The notes below the pieces were generated by a model. That model saw nothing but the letters and a program-made list of their open reading frames with translations, searched no databases and was not told the DNA's origin. Shown here in pieces: positions 1 through 8,125 of a stretch of DNA of 64,000 nucleotides. Position 1 is the stretch's first letter. Each line of letters opens with the position of its first letter. Both the position numbers and the translations under genes were made by a program. Source of the DNA: Barnesiella propionica (lineage in GTDB: Bacteria; Bacteroidota; Bacteroidia; Bacteroidales; Barnesiellaceae); NCBI RefSeq assembly GCF_025567045.1, contig NZ_JAOQJK010000003.1:342205-406204 (forward strand), written 5' to 3'.

Positions 1-2
1 AG

Positions 3-839
3 ATGGGCAAACATCGCACATCCGAAACTTATCGGGCTACGCTCAAAAGTTTCATGCAGTTCCGAGAGGATAAAGACCTTTTGTTGGATGAAATCAATTC
101 AGAAATGATGTTGATGTACGAGGCTTATTTACGGAACAAAGGAATCACAAAGAATAGTAGCTCATTCTATATGCGGATATTGAGAGCCGTATATAATAGA
201 GCCGTTGAAAAGGAACTGACAAAACAAAAGTTTCCGTTCAAACATGTATATACAGGGATTGACAAGACTGTAAAGAGAGCAGTATCGTTAAAGGTTGTCA
301 AAAGGATTAAAGAAATTGATTTGTCGCTTAATCAATCAGCCGACTTTGCAAGAGATATGTTTCTCTTTTCTTTCTACACTCGTGGAATGTCGTTCATTGA
401 TATGGCATACTTGAAAAAGAAAGACCTTACAAACGGCATACTCATATACCGTCGCCGAAAGACAGGACAGCAACTTTTCATCAAGTGGGAGAAATGTATG
501 CAGGAAATTGTAGATAAGTATGATACAATGGGTAATATCTATCTGCTTCCAATTATAAAAACCCCCAATGTGAATGAAAGAAAGCAGTATGAAAATACTC
601 TTCGTTTGGTTAATAATAAGCTGAAATTTATAGCAGATATTATTCACTTGCAGATACCATTATCAACCTATGTGGCTCGACATACATGGGCAAGTATAGC
701 CAAAAGCATGAACATTCCTATTTCGGTTATCAGTGAGGGAATGGGACATGATTCAGAAACAACAACTCAGATTTATTTATCTTCTTTGGATACTTCTGCT
801 ATTGATAAAGCAAATGAGTTGATATTAAAAGGGCTATAG
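3..839 (+). CDS. Tyrosine recombinase, DNA invertase type (5' end outside window)
   Basis: Tyrosine site-specific recombinase of the Bacteroides invertase type, which flips promoter segments. Counting from the first Met visible, an N-terminal SAM-like core-binding domain covers about residues 1-90 and the catalytic domain about 100-278. The visible catalytic residues are Arg127 (box I), Lys153, Arg226 in a YVAR-H motif (Tyr where most relatives have His), His249 in GMGHD, and the nucleophile Tyr258. Family members usually carry roughly 30-40 more residues before this point, so the gene very probably begins left of the window; the Met at base 3 may be internal. It stops 24 bp before a pair of perfect 19-bp inverted repeats (863-881 and 1034-1052), the classic arrangement of an invertase beside its own invertible promoter. 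The family is secure; that this enzyme acts on this segment is inference from position. Confidence 0.88.
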   Translation: MGKHRTSETYRATLKSFMQFREDKDLLLDEINSEMMLMYEAYLRNKGITKNSSSFYMRILRAVYNRAVEKELTKQKFPFKHVYTGIDKTVKRAVSLKVVKRIKEIDLSLNQSADFARDMFLFSFYTRGMSFIDMAYLKKKDLTNGILIYRRRKTGQQLFIKWEKCMQEIVDKYDTMGNIYLLPIIKTPNVNERKQYENTLRLVNNKLKFIADIIHLQIPLSTYVARHTWASIAKSMNIPISVISEGMGHDSETTTQIYLSSLDTSAIDKANELILKGL

Positions 840-862
840 AAAATGTTTAGCGACTATAGCTA

Positions 863-881
863 TCTCTTTGTAAGAGACGGA
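863..881 (+). repeat. Left inverted repeat of invertible segment
   Basis: TCTCTTTGTAAGAGACGGA, matched exactly in inverse orientation at 1034-1052. The repeat is itself a near-palindrome (TCTCTT-tgt-AAGAGA), as expected for two head-to-head recombinase core sites flanking a short crossover spacer. Confidence 0.9.
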
Positions 882-890
882 CTTACAAAA

Positions 891-920
891 GCAAAATTAT
901 GAAAAATATTTCATTACAAA
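891..920 (-). promoter_or_regulatory. Bacteroides-type promoter inside the invertible segment
   Basis: On the minus strand there is TTTG (917-920) and TAATTTTGC (891-899), a full match to the -33 TTTG / -7 TAnnTTTG consensus with 17 bp between. In the present orientation it reads leftward, antisense to the 3' end of the recombinase gene. Confidence 0.7.
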
Positions 921-1033
921 GAATATTTGGCAAAAAAAACTTTTGTATAGTCTGAAAATAATTTGAGAATGTTTACTTAATCCCCTATTTGCAACATCTA
1001 AATTCTTGATTATAAACAAACTTTTGAGAATAA

Positions 1034-1052
1034 TCCGTCTCTTACAAAGAGA
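1034..1052 (-). repeat. Right inverted repeat of invertible segment
   Basis: TCCGTCTCTTACAAAGAGA, the exact reverse complement of 863-881. With the next base it forms the palindrome GTCTCTT-aca-AAGAGAC, a likely strand-exchange site. Confidence 0.9.
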
Positions 1053-1115
1053 CAGATAGGAGATACCCGAAAATCCTATAAACAGAGTAGGGCTTAATCT
1101 ATTCAATATTTTATT

Positions 1116-1250
1116 ATGGAAGATTTATTTTCGTGTAAAATGGTTGGAAAGGGAATTTATGAAACCCTCGAAGAACAGTATGATGTTTACACCGTTGATG
1201 ATGATTGGTCACGGAAACATGATGCAAGTCCAAAAATCATCAATGATTAA
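1116..1250 (+). CDS. Candidate RiPP precursor peptide (44 aa)
   Basis: Small ORF that I translated by hand; it starts at ATG 1116 and ends with TAA 1248-1250. It lies between the invertible promoter and a radical SAM peptide maturase, the usual place for a precursor gene. Residues 1-25 resemble a leader (acidic, with GKGIYETLEEQYDVY). The C-terminal half carries VDDDWSRKHDASPK, with Trp31-Ser32-Arg33. An aromatic residue, any residue, then Arg/Lys/Asp/Asn is the pattern cross-linked by three-residue cyclophane-forming radical SAM enzymes (darobactin/triceptide-like), so a Trp31-Arg33 or Trp-Lys34 bridge is conceivable. There is no Gly-Gly cleavage motif. I do not recognise the peptide family. 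It could instead be a chance or unrelated small ORF; gene context is the main support. Confidence 0.45.
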   Translation: MEDLFSCKMVGKGIYETLEEQYDVYTVDDDWSRKHDASPKIIND

Positions 1251-1260
1251 GGTATCAGAA

Positions 1261-1292
1261 AGGCTGTCTTGAATTTGAGGCAGCCTCTTTTA
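1261..1292 (+). terminator. Hairpin with T-run between precursor and maturase
   Basis: AGGCTGTCTTG (1261-1271), loop AATT, and TGAGGCAGCCT (1276-1286) pair over 11 bp with a few G-T wobbles, followed by CTTTTAA. It is probably a leaky terminator that keeps precursor mRNA in excess over maturase mRNA, as is common in RiPP operons. Confidence 0.6.
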
Positions 1293-1338
1293 AGTACATT
1301 GATTTTAGATTTATAACTATATTATCAGATATTAAAGA

Positions 1339-2775
1339 ATGGAAGATTTTTCAACTTTGCTTAGAAACGACACCTTGATTCAATCTAATCCGTATAGAAT
1401 AATAACATATAATAATAAAAATATAATTGTTATACCTAATAGTGGAGCATGGATTATAGGAGGGCACATAGTATTATCGCTTCTTGATAAATGTAAAATT
1501 CCTATTCCATATATGGATATAAAAAATATTTTTCCTAATGCTAATATTCAAGATATTATAGAAACTTTGTATTATTCTGGAATTATTCTTCTAGATGATA
1601 AATGTAGTACAGATCAAATTGTAGCTGAAGAAAAATATAAATCTTTAGAGGTTGCACCGCGACTTTTAGTCTTAAAATATACAAATCATTGTAATTTAAG
1701 ATGTTCTTATTGTTATGCATATAAGGAAGAAACATTCAATGATAATCTTAACTATAAAGATATAGAAACTGCTGTAAAACTGATATCTGACTCTTATGGG
1801 AAAAATATAACTGTTGTATTTCATGGGGGAGAGCCACTTTTACGTTTTAAGGACATGAAACACGATGTAATATCATTGTTGGATAAATTCCCAGATATTC
1901 AATTTAGTATACAGACAAACGGAACTTTAATGAATGATGAAATATCTGTATTCTTGAAAAAACACAAAATTAGTATAGGTGTCAGTATAGATGGTATTGA
2001 TGAGATAAGTAATAGCCTTAGATGTTTTACTGGAGGATTGACTTCATGTAATAAAACATTAGACGGGATTAAATGCCTTTTTAAACATAATAATCAACCA
2101 AGTGCAAGTATTGTAATGACAAAGAAAAATAAGGATGATATCCTAATTACGATGCAGAGATTATTCGAAATAGGGATACGCCACTTTGTCGTACTCGATT
2201 ATTTTCCAGCGGGTAGAGGGAAAGAGGGGAAAGACCATCTTGCATTAAACTTAGAAGAAAATATTGCGGTTAGGAGAGATATATTATTATTCATTAATGA
2301 TCATAATGCGAAACAAACTGATAGTAAGAATTTAATAACAGAAAGGAGGTCTATTCAACTGATGAAGAAGATTGTATATTGGCGAAGCCTATATATGTGT
2401 TCAGAATCTCCATGTGGTGCAGGTAGAAGAATGTTGGCTTTAGGAGCAGATGGGAATTTGTATCCTTGCGATGAATTTATCTCTAACGATAAAGAATTTG
2501 TAATTGATCATGTTTCTAATATCACGAATCTAGCAGATAGTTTAAAAAATAGTAAAGTAGTACAAAAGTGTTACGCTCATAGAATTGAGAATATATCAAA
2601 ATGCTCTAAATGTGTTTGGAGAAATATATGTGAATTCCATTGCGCTGGCAACTCATTTTATTTCAATGGCTCGTTGAATCAGCCATCTTCACTTTGTGAA
2701 TATTTTCATAGAATGATTCCAATGACAATGGAGCTATTGTATGAAGAAAGAATAAATCCCAAAAATATTTTATAA
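1339..2775 (+). CDS. Radical SAM/SPASM peptide maturase
   Basis: A 478-aa radical SAM enzyme, expected to use an iron-sulfur cluster and S-adenosylmethionine to modify a ribosomally made peptide. The first ~100 residues form a separate domain, probably a PqqD-like peptide-recognition element (inferred from size and place, not from a clear motif). The radical SAM core has the cluster motif CNLRCSYC at Cys118, Cys122 and Cys125 and GGEP at 163-166. A C-terminal SPASM region has Cys354, 359, 377, 411, 422, 425, 431, 435 and 453, enough for two auxiliary clusters. It follows a small candidate precursor ORF and precedes an ABC exporter by only 3 nt, forming a compact RiPP operon. Base composition is markedly AT-rich compared with the flanking core genes, suggesting transfer. 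The exact chemistry (cyclophane, thioether or other) cannot be read from the sequence. Confidence 0.85.
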   Translation: MEDFSTLLRNDTLIQSNPYRIITYNNKNIIVIPNSGAWIIGGHIVLSLLDKCKIPIPYMDIKNIFPNANIQDIIETLYYSGIILLDDKCSTDQIVAEEKYKSLEVAPRLLVLKYTNHCNLRCSYCYAYKEETFNDNLNYKDIETAVKLISDSYGKNITVVFHGGEPLLRFKDMKHDVISLLDKFPDIQFSIQTNGTLMNDEISVFLKKHKISIGVSIDGIDEISNSLRCFTGGLTSCNKTLDGIKCLFKHNNQPSASIVMTKKNKDDILITMQRLFEIGIRHFVVLDYFPAGRGKEGKDHLALNLEENIAVRRDILLFINDHNAKQTDSKNLITERRSIQLMKKIVYWRSLYMCSESPCGAGRRMLALGADGNLYPCDEFISNDKEFVIDHVSNITNLADSLKNSKVVQKCYAHRIENISKCSKCVWRNICEFHCAGNSFYFNGSLNQPSSLCEYFHRMIPMTMELLYEERINPKNIL

Positions 2776-2778
2776 CAA

Positions 2779-4563
2779 TTGAAACATTTTCTCAAAATCC
2801 AGTCATGGAAAAATATTTGTCGATTTATATCTTATATATGGGGAATTGATAAGTATCATTTGCTTGGTAATATTGCTATCAGATTAGCATCAATTTTTGT
2901 TCCTATTATTTCTCTATATGTTGGTAAATTAATAATTGACGAGTTAGTATATTCTAAAGATTTTAATAAAATTATATTATACCTTGGCATAGAAGCAATA
3001 ATTGTAATATGCTCAAATATACTATCTCGCATATCTTCTTATCTAAATCAAAAATTAAATTATAATTATGAACTATATACATCAACAAAAATAATTAAGC
3101 AATTTAATATGTTGTCGTTACAGCAAATAGAGAATGCCGAAATAAAAAGTAAACTCTACTTGGCTAAAAATGAATCTCATGATGGGAGTTCATTAATCAA
3201 TGAACTATTGGGAGGGACAGAATGTGCGTGTTCCATAATTTCGTTGTCTATGGCAATTATCGCATATAATCATATTGCTATTTTATTTTTTATAATAACA
3301 GCGTTTATCATTTTTATTAGTGAAACACATTTCTATTCATATATATATAAACTTCAAAGAAAATGGATTCCGGAAAGAAGAAAAACCGACTACTATTATG
3401 ACTTATTAACAACTGATGAATATTATAAAGAAATTAAATTATTGAGATCCCTTTCATTCTTCTCAAAACTATTCTTCAAAAAGAAAAAGAAATTCCAAGA
3501 AGAAAATTTGCGTATTCAAAAGAAACGATTAATAGTAAATATATTGTTGTATACTATAAATCTCGCTGTCTACTATTATATCTATTTTATATTCATAAAT
3601 AATGTATTAATAGGATTGATTACAATAGGAACATTAACTTATATAAGTGGAATATTATTAACATTAAGGAATAGAATAAATACTTTCTTTAATAGTGTTG
3701 CATGGCTAAATGACCGTGCTTCATATTTAAATGATTTTTTTTCTTTTTTTTCATTACATTCAAGGGAAGAAATAATTACAACGAAGGTGGATTGTTGTAT
3801 AACCAATGCTGATGGACTTGTATTTTCACATGTCGGATACAAATATGAAAATCAAAATAATTGGGCTGTATATGACTTGTGTTTTCATATAAAAAAGGGA
3901 GAAAGAGTGCTTATTATGGGGCTAAATGGGTCCGGAAAAACTACCATAATCAAGCTTATTTGTAAATTGTATACTCCGACAGAAGGAAAAATATACTTAA
4001 ATGGAGAAAACATAGAGAACATAGAGAACAATTACTATTTTCAACAAATAGGTGCTATTTTTCAAGACTATATTAAATATGAAATGACTGTTGCAGAAAA
4101 TATTAGCTTAGGAGACCTAAACCATTTTAATGATCTTTCAAAGATTGAATTCTGTACAAATATGAGTAGAATCGATAATCTAATAGATTCTTTACCAAAT
4201 AAATATCAACAACAACTAGGAAAGCTATTTAAGGATGGCATTCAACTATCTGGAGGTGAATGGCAAAAAATAGCCATTGCGAGATTACTATATGGGGATC
4301 ATTCAATTTTATTATTAGATGAACCATCTTCTGCTTTAGATGTATTGTCTGAACGAAATTTATATCAAGAGCTATTAAGTAATCAAACAAAGAATGGCAA
4401 AACAGTCATCATTGTATCGCATAGAATTAGCAATTTACGAGATATTAATCATGTAATATTTCTAAAGAAGGGAATAATTATTAAAAATGAAATATTGGAA
4501 GAGCCTATAAAGAATGATAACTTCCATGATGACATATTTAATGCTTATAGTGAAGAACATTGA
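2779..4563 (+). CDS. ABC exporter, fused membrane and ATPase domains
   Basis: A 594-aa half-size ABC exporter of the peptide/lipid-exporter type, likely to carry the modified peptide out. Hydrophobic membrane segments lie within residues 30-325. The ATPase domain has Walker A GLNGSGKTT (381-389), Q-loop FQD (428-430), signature LSGGE (490-494), Walker B ILLLDEP (510-516) and the switch His548. There is no N-terminal C39 peptidase domain, so leader removal must be done by another protease. The start is TTG at 2779, three bases after the maturase stop; the codon group just upstream is an in-frame stop and the next Met is at residue 111, so TTG is the only start giving a complete protein. It is translationally close-coupled with the maturase and shares its AT-rich composition. 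Substrate assignment is inference from context. Confidence 0.85.
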   Translation: MKHFLKIQSWKNICRFISYIWGIDKYHLLGNIAIRLASIFVPIISLYVGKLIIDELVYSKDFNKIILYLGIEAIIVICSNILSRISSYLNQKLNYNYELYTSTKIIKQFNMLSLQQIENAEIKSKLYLAKNESHDGSSLINELLGGTECACSIISLSMAIIAYNHIAILFFIITAFIIFISETHFYSYIYKLQRKWIPERRKTDYYYDLLTTDEYYKEIKLLRSLSFFSKLFFKKKKKFQEENLRIQKKRLIVNILLYTINLAVYYYIYFIFINNVLIGLITIGTLTYISGILLTLRNRINTFFNSVAWLNDRASYLNDFFSFFSLHSREEIITTKVDCCITNADGLVFSHVGYKYENQNNWAVYDLCFHIKKGERVLIMGLNGSGKTTIIKLICKLYTPTEGKIYLNGENIENIENNYYFQQIGAIFQDYIKYEMTVAENISLGDLNHFNDLSKIEFCTNMSRIDNLIDSLPNKYQQQLGKLFKDGIQLSGGEWQKIAIARLLYGDHSILLLDEPSSALDVLSERNLYQELLSNQTKNGKTVIIVSHRISNLRDINHVIFLKKGIIIKNEILEEPIKNDNFHDDIFNAYSEEH

Positions 4564-4850
4564 TACTCTACATTAATTATATATATACTAACATATGATT
4601 CCCTCTCCAAGATATTGATTGTCAGTTTTAAAGCTGGTATTGTAGTTGTCGGATAACTTATGTTAACTATAGTTATGAAGATTCAATTATTGCAACAGTT
4701 GTAACAGTAATTGAATCTTCGTTGAAGTGCCTTGATGCTGTTACATCCTTTATACTCCAAAATCTATTTCTATACCTAAAAAGGTATAAAAGATTTTCAT
4801 TACTATCTCAAGTATATGAACTTTTATCTTTTTACTACCTCATTTTCTTC
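4564..4850. other. Non-coding gap with nested inverted repeats
   Basis: There is no gene here. The gap lies between the rightward ABC gene and the leftward integrase remnant. It contains a perfect 12-bp palindrome TAACTATAGTTA (4664-4675) and a perfect 13-bp inverted repeat (4677-4689 and 4708-4720). The 4720-4850 part shows nothing else I can name. Confidence 0.6.
4677..4720. repeat. Perfect 13-bp inverted repeat, 18-nt spacer
   Basis: GAAGATTCAATTA (4677-4689) and TAATTGAATCTTC (4708-4720) are exact reverse complements. The loop TTGCAACAGTTGTAACAG is itself nearly self-complementary. No T-run follows, so it is not a standard terminator; it could be a protein-binding site, a cruciform or an end-of-operon hairpin. 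Confidence 0.7.
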
Positions 4851-6072
4851 TTACATTGCCATTGAAATACCATTAAACGATTGATTAAGCTGATTGCCGA
4901 ATACCGTCAAATCCTTGTCAATCTTTTCGGTGGTTACTTTAGCATACTTCTGCGTGGTAACAATATTCGTATGACCTAAAATCTTGCTCACACTCTCAAT
5001 CGGCATACCCTTACTTTGTGCAAGGGTAGCGAATGAATGACGACTTGAATGGAATGATATGTCTTTCGTAATTCCGCACTCTTTTATCATAGTTTTCAAT
5101 GGCTTACAGATATTCCAATAGTTGAGATTGGGGAATATGAACTTATCCTCCTGGAATGGCTCATAACGCTTTATAATCTGCATAGGAATATCCAACAGCT
5201 TCACTTGAAACGGCACTTTCGTCTTATGTCGTTTCGACAATATCCATTTCTCGCCGTTCACATCCACAATGTCATCGGTAGTCAGTTCCTTAATATCCAC
5301 AAACGACAAGGCAGTAAAACTTGCGAAAACAAACAAATCACGGATATAAGCCAACTTGCTATTCGCAAACTCATGTGTCATTACAGTCTTGATTTCATCT
5401 TCCGTAAGGTATATACGGTCTTTTATATTCTGATTGACCCTATATTGTGCAAATGGGTTTCTCGGCGTTTGAACATTGTAATGAGCCTTTGAAACAATCG
5501 TTTTCAGCCACATACAGTTAGCCCATATACTGCCATTATGAAACCCTGCATCCGTTGATAGATAGATTTCATACTCCTTGATAAAATCGGGAGTAAGTTC
5601 GAGCATAGATATATCATTTCGCTTGTGATTCTTCTTGAAGAAGGATGCCAAATGATTTCTTGCCCTTACTCTGACCTGATAGGAACTCAAAGCACGGTCA
5701 ATACCGATACGCTTCTTGAAACTTTCGTTATCCTTATCAAATGCACCGAGCAGGGTTTCATACTCCGTTCCGATGCCCTGATAGGCGTTGCGACCATATC
5801 AGCCGTAACATACGCCTCCTGTCCGACAGGCGCTGATAGTGCTTGATGATTTGAGCCTTGATATCATCCAATGAGAGGTTAATGTCACGAGCCTCTTTAC
5901 TCTTGCCTTTGGCTAGATTGCCCTTTGCATCCCAAAGTTCTTTTAGGATAGAACATTTGCAACTGAATTGGGCTACAGAACCGTTGATTGTCACTCTTCC
6001 CATAATGGGGACAACGCCATTTTTCTCCTTGCTTCCGTTCACGTAGAACAGCACCTTAAATGTACTTCGCAT
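4851..6072 (-). pseudogene. CTnDOT-type tyrosine integrase, broken by two 1-nt deletions
   Basis: Remnant of an integrase of about 400 aa of the kind that inserts Bacteroides conjugative elements. The N-terminal arm-binding part (from ATG at 6072, beginning MRSTFKVLFY) reads in frame to about 5820. One base is then missing near 5816-5821 (expected AGG-GAG, found AGGAG) and another near 5791-5793 (expected GTC-CGC, found GTCGC). After both, the frame reads NAYQGIGTEYETLLGAFDKD and continues into an intact catalytic domain down to 4851. That domain keeps HSSR, LGH and the Tyr nucleophile in TTQKYA; box I has Ala where Arg is classical, which is normal for this subfamily. The unbroken C-terminal stretch alone would lack its arm-binding domain. 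It probably marks the right end of an integrated element that can no longer move by itself. A sequencing error could explain one shift but less easily two. Confidence 0.85.
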
Positions 6073-6415
6073 AATCTAATTATTTTTGGTTACAAAATTA
6101 GTTATCTACGAGTTACACACCGCTACGCAAAATAATGCAGAAAATAGAAACATTCTCTAACGACCAAGAAATTCACCCAATCATCGGGTAATAATTTGGC
6201 AACCGTTCCGCTTCATAACCTTGCGTTTCCTTGCATTTTTGACAAGGTGAGTTTGTCTGCGGTTTTCTTCATAAGTCATTGAACAGCAGTGTCGCCATCA
6301 TCATTTCTCCGTTTTCGTGAGATTTTTCCAGAGATAAATAGTATCTTTGCACTCCTAAATAAAAAAAGGATACTTTATTTAATGCTCATTTATCTCTATA
6401 CAATTCATCCTCACC
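6073..6415. other. Probable element/chromosome junction, non-coding
   Basis: There is no convincing gene. This is the stretch upstream of the integrase remnant, where CTnDOT-type elements carry their attachment site and arm sites, so the boundary with the chromosome probably lies here; I could not identify a repeat copy inside the window. A promoter for the EamA gene lies at 6342-6350. Confidence 0.5.
6342..6350 (+). promoter_or_regulatory. -7 promoter box for the EamA transporter
   Basis: TATCTTTGC fully matches TAnnTTTG(C). It would give a leader of about 60 nt before the ATG at 6416. Confidence 0.65.
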
Positions 6416-7318
6416 ATGTGGCTATCGCTTGCTTTTTTATCGGCATTATTGCTGGGTATCTACGAGATATTTAAAAAAACCGCACTGAACAATAACGCCG
6501 TAATCCCGGTATTGTTTCTCAACACTGTATTTTGCAGCCTTTTATTTCTTCCGGCCATCATATTATCTTACGGATTCCCTGAATATATAAAACATACTAT
6601 GTTTTATGTGCCGCATGTACCTTTAAGTACGCATTTCTATATTATCCTCAAATCGGCCATAGTCCTTTCCTCCTGGATATTCGCCTATTTTGCCACCAAA
6701 AATCTCCCTCTGACGATTGCCGGAACCATACGGGCATCTCAACCAATACTCACCTTATTGGGTGCATTACTCATATTCGGAGAACGCCTTAACCTATATC
6801 AATGGATAGGAGTAACTCTCGCCATTATATCTTTCTTTCTTCTTTCTTCTGCCGGTAAAAAAGAAGGAATACATTTCAAACACAACAAATGGATATTCTT
6901 TATTGTACTGGCCACTTTGTTCGGTGCGGCGAGCGGACTATATGATAAATACCTGATGACGCATATCGACCGCATGACCGTACAAGTATGGTACACTTGG
7001 TACCAAATACCTATCATGGGTGCTATCCTGCTGTTTATCTGGTATCCGAAACGGAAAAACAGCACTCCCTTTCGATGGAAATACAGTATTTTCTTTATTT
7101 CTTTTTTTCTGGTCATTGCAGATTTCATATATTTTTACGCCCTCAGTTTCCCCGATTCCATGATCTCGATCGTATCTATGGTGCGGCGGAGTAATGTAAT
7201 TATCAGTTTTATCGGTGGAGCTATCATTTTCAGGGAAAAGAATATTCGTAATAAAGCGATAGATTTACTGCTCGTGCTTTTGGGAATGTTCTTCCTGTAT
7301 TTAGGAACCCGAACATAG
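6416..7318 (+). CDS. EamA/DMT-family transporter
   Basis: A 300-aa inner-membrane protein of the drug/metabolite transporter superfamily with about ten hydrophobic segments arranged as two EamA halves (roughly residues 1-137 and 155-300). The first half ends with the conserved pattern in which an acidic GE-LxxxQW-G motif (FGERLNLYQWIG) precedes the last helix; the second half has the matching IIFREKNIRNKAID segment. Substrates in this family range from amino acids to nucleotide sugars and cannot be predicted here. It stands alone with its own promoter, at the point where the AT-rich accessory DNA gives way to core-like sequence. Confidence 0.85.
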   Translation: MWLSLAFLSALLLGIYEIFKKTALNNNAVIPVLFLNTVFCSLLFLPAIILSYGFPEYIKHTMFYVPHVPLSTHFYIILKSAIVLSSWIFAYFATKNLPLTIAGTIRASQPILTLLGALLIFGERLNLYQWIGVTLAIISFFLLSSAGKKEGIHFKHNKWIFFIVLATLFGAASGLYDKYLMTHIDRMTVQVWYTWYQIPIMGAILLFIWYPKRKNSTPFRWKYSIFFISFFLVIADFIYFYALSFPDSMISIVSMVRRSNVIISFIGGAIIFREKNIRNKAIDLLLVLLGMFFLYLGTRT

Positions 7319-7360
7319 TATAAAATATCCTACAACACTTGTGTACGGTCCAATAATATG

Positions 7361-7368
7361 TATATTTG
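7361..7368 (+). promoter_or_regulatory. -7 promoter box for the DUF3256 gene
   Basis: TATATTTG, with TTG at 7339-7341 as the -33 element; the start codon is 25 nt downstream. Confidence 0.6.
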
Positions 7369-7392
7369 TAAAAACATACAACGTATATAAAA

Positions 7393-8046
7393 ATGATGAA
7401 ACGACATATATTGATATTTATAACAGTCCTGTTAGCCTGCCCGGTTATGCCGGCAGCGATGGAAAAAGCGGCAACACTATTTGCTATTATGCCGGACGAA
7501 CTGTTAATGTCGGTTGAAGTAAACCGCCGTAAGGACATGATAGACCTGTTCCATTCGGGACAAAAGGCACAAGTAGAAAATAAGCTGAAAGGCAAAGCGA
7601 CACTAACCGCCCTGACAGAAAACTTTCTATCTGTCGATCTGTCCGATAACAGCAGCATGCAGATAAAATTATTTCAGGCAGCAGATTCAACCAATATCAT
7701 CGCTGTCATCAACACGGTTTGCGGACCGGCCTGCGACAGCCGCATCGATTTTTACGACCAGAACTGGAAAGCTTTAGAACAAAGATATTTCATTGAATTG
7801 CCCGACATTAACGATTTTATTACGTTACCGGAAAAATCTTCCGATGAACAAAAATACGATGCCGAAGTTATCGACATGATATTGATGCAATATTCATTCG
7901 ACCCGGAAAACGATACTCTCAGTATTTCTTTCCATCCTAATGAATATATGCTGGATGATATGTATAAGAAAGTGGAACCCTATCTGAACGATCAGCCTGT
8001 ACAATTCAGCTGGGACGGCAAGAAATTTATCCGCTTCAAGCCATGA
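7393..8046 (+). CDS. DUF3256 family protein
   Basis: A 217-aa exported protein that I place in DUF3256, a Bacteroidales-specific family of unknown function. A signal peptide covers about residues 1-21 (MMKRHILIFITVLLACPVMPA). The mature part begins with the family-typical run in which the protein refers to Met-Pro-Asp-Glu-Leu-Leu and an acidic Arg-Arg-Lys-Asp-Met-Ile-Asp-Leu segment, and has two Cys in CGPAC (about residues 114-118). The Met at 7396 is an equally good start. It has its own promoter and ends in a strong bidirectional terminator, so it is monocistronic and convergent with asnS. Confidence 0.75.
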   Translation: MMKRHILIFITVLLACPVMPAAMEKAATLFAIMPDELLMSVEVNRRKDMIDLFHSGQKAQVENKLKGKATLTALTENFLSVDLSDNSSMQIKLFQAADSTNIIAVINTVCGPACDSRIDFYDQNWKALEQRYFIELPDINDFITLPEKSSDEQKYDAEVIDMILMQYSFDPENDTLSISFHPNEYMLDDMYKKVEPYLNDQPVQFSWDGKKFIRFKP

Positions 8047-8067
8047 TAATCTATAATTCCTGAATAA

Positions 8068-8104
8068 AAAGACCGGGCTGCAAAAGTAATGCAGCCCGGT
8101 CTTT
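8068..8104. terminator. Bidirectional terminator between DUF3256 and asnS
   Basis: Perfect 15-bp stem AAAGACCGGGCTGCA / TGCAGCCCGGTCTTT with a 7-nt loop. There are T-runs in both directions, serving both convergent genes. Confidence 0.9.
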
Positions 8105-8125
8105 TTATATCTGATAAGCCGGTTA

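Larger units (their letters stand above)
863..1052. promoter_or_regulatory. Invertible promoter segment (190 bp), probably OFF in this copy
   Basis: This segment is bounded by perfect 19-bp inverted repeats and lies directly after an invertase gene. Its only strong Bacteroides-type promoter is on the minus strand: TAATTTTGC (complement of 891-899) with a TTTG -33 box (complement of 917-920), 17 bp apart. It therefore fires leftward, back into the 3' end of the invertase. Flipping the segment would move the -7 box to about 1016-1024, pointing right at the small ORF at 1116 and the radical SAM/ABC genes. On the plus strand, as the sequence stands, I see only weak -7 matches. The repeats and promoter are seen directly; the ON/OFF reading is inference. 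Confidence 0.8.

Noticed and set aside
897..1106. 69-codon minus-strand ORF inside the invertible segment
   Set aside because: Spans the inverted repeats and promoter, with no recognisable product; better explained as regulatory DNA.
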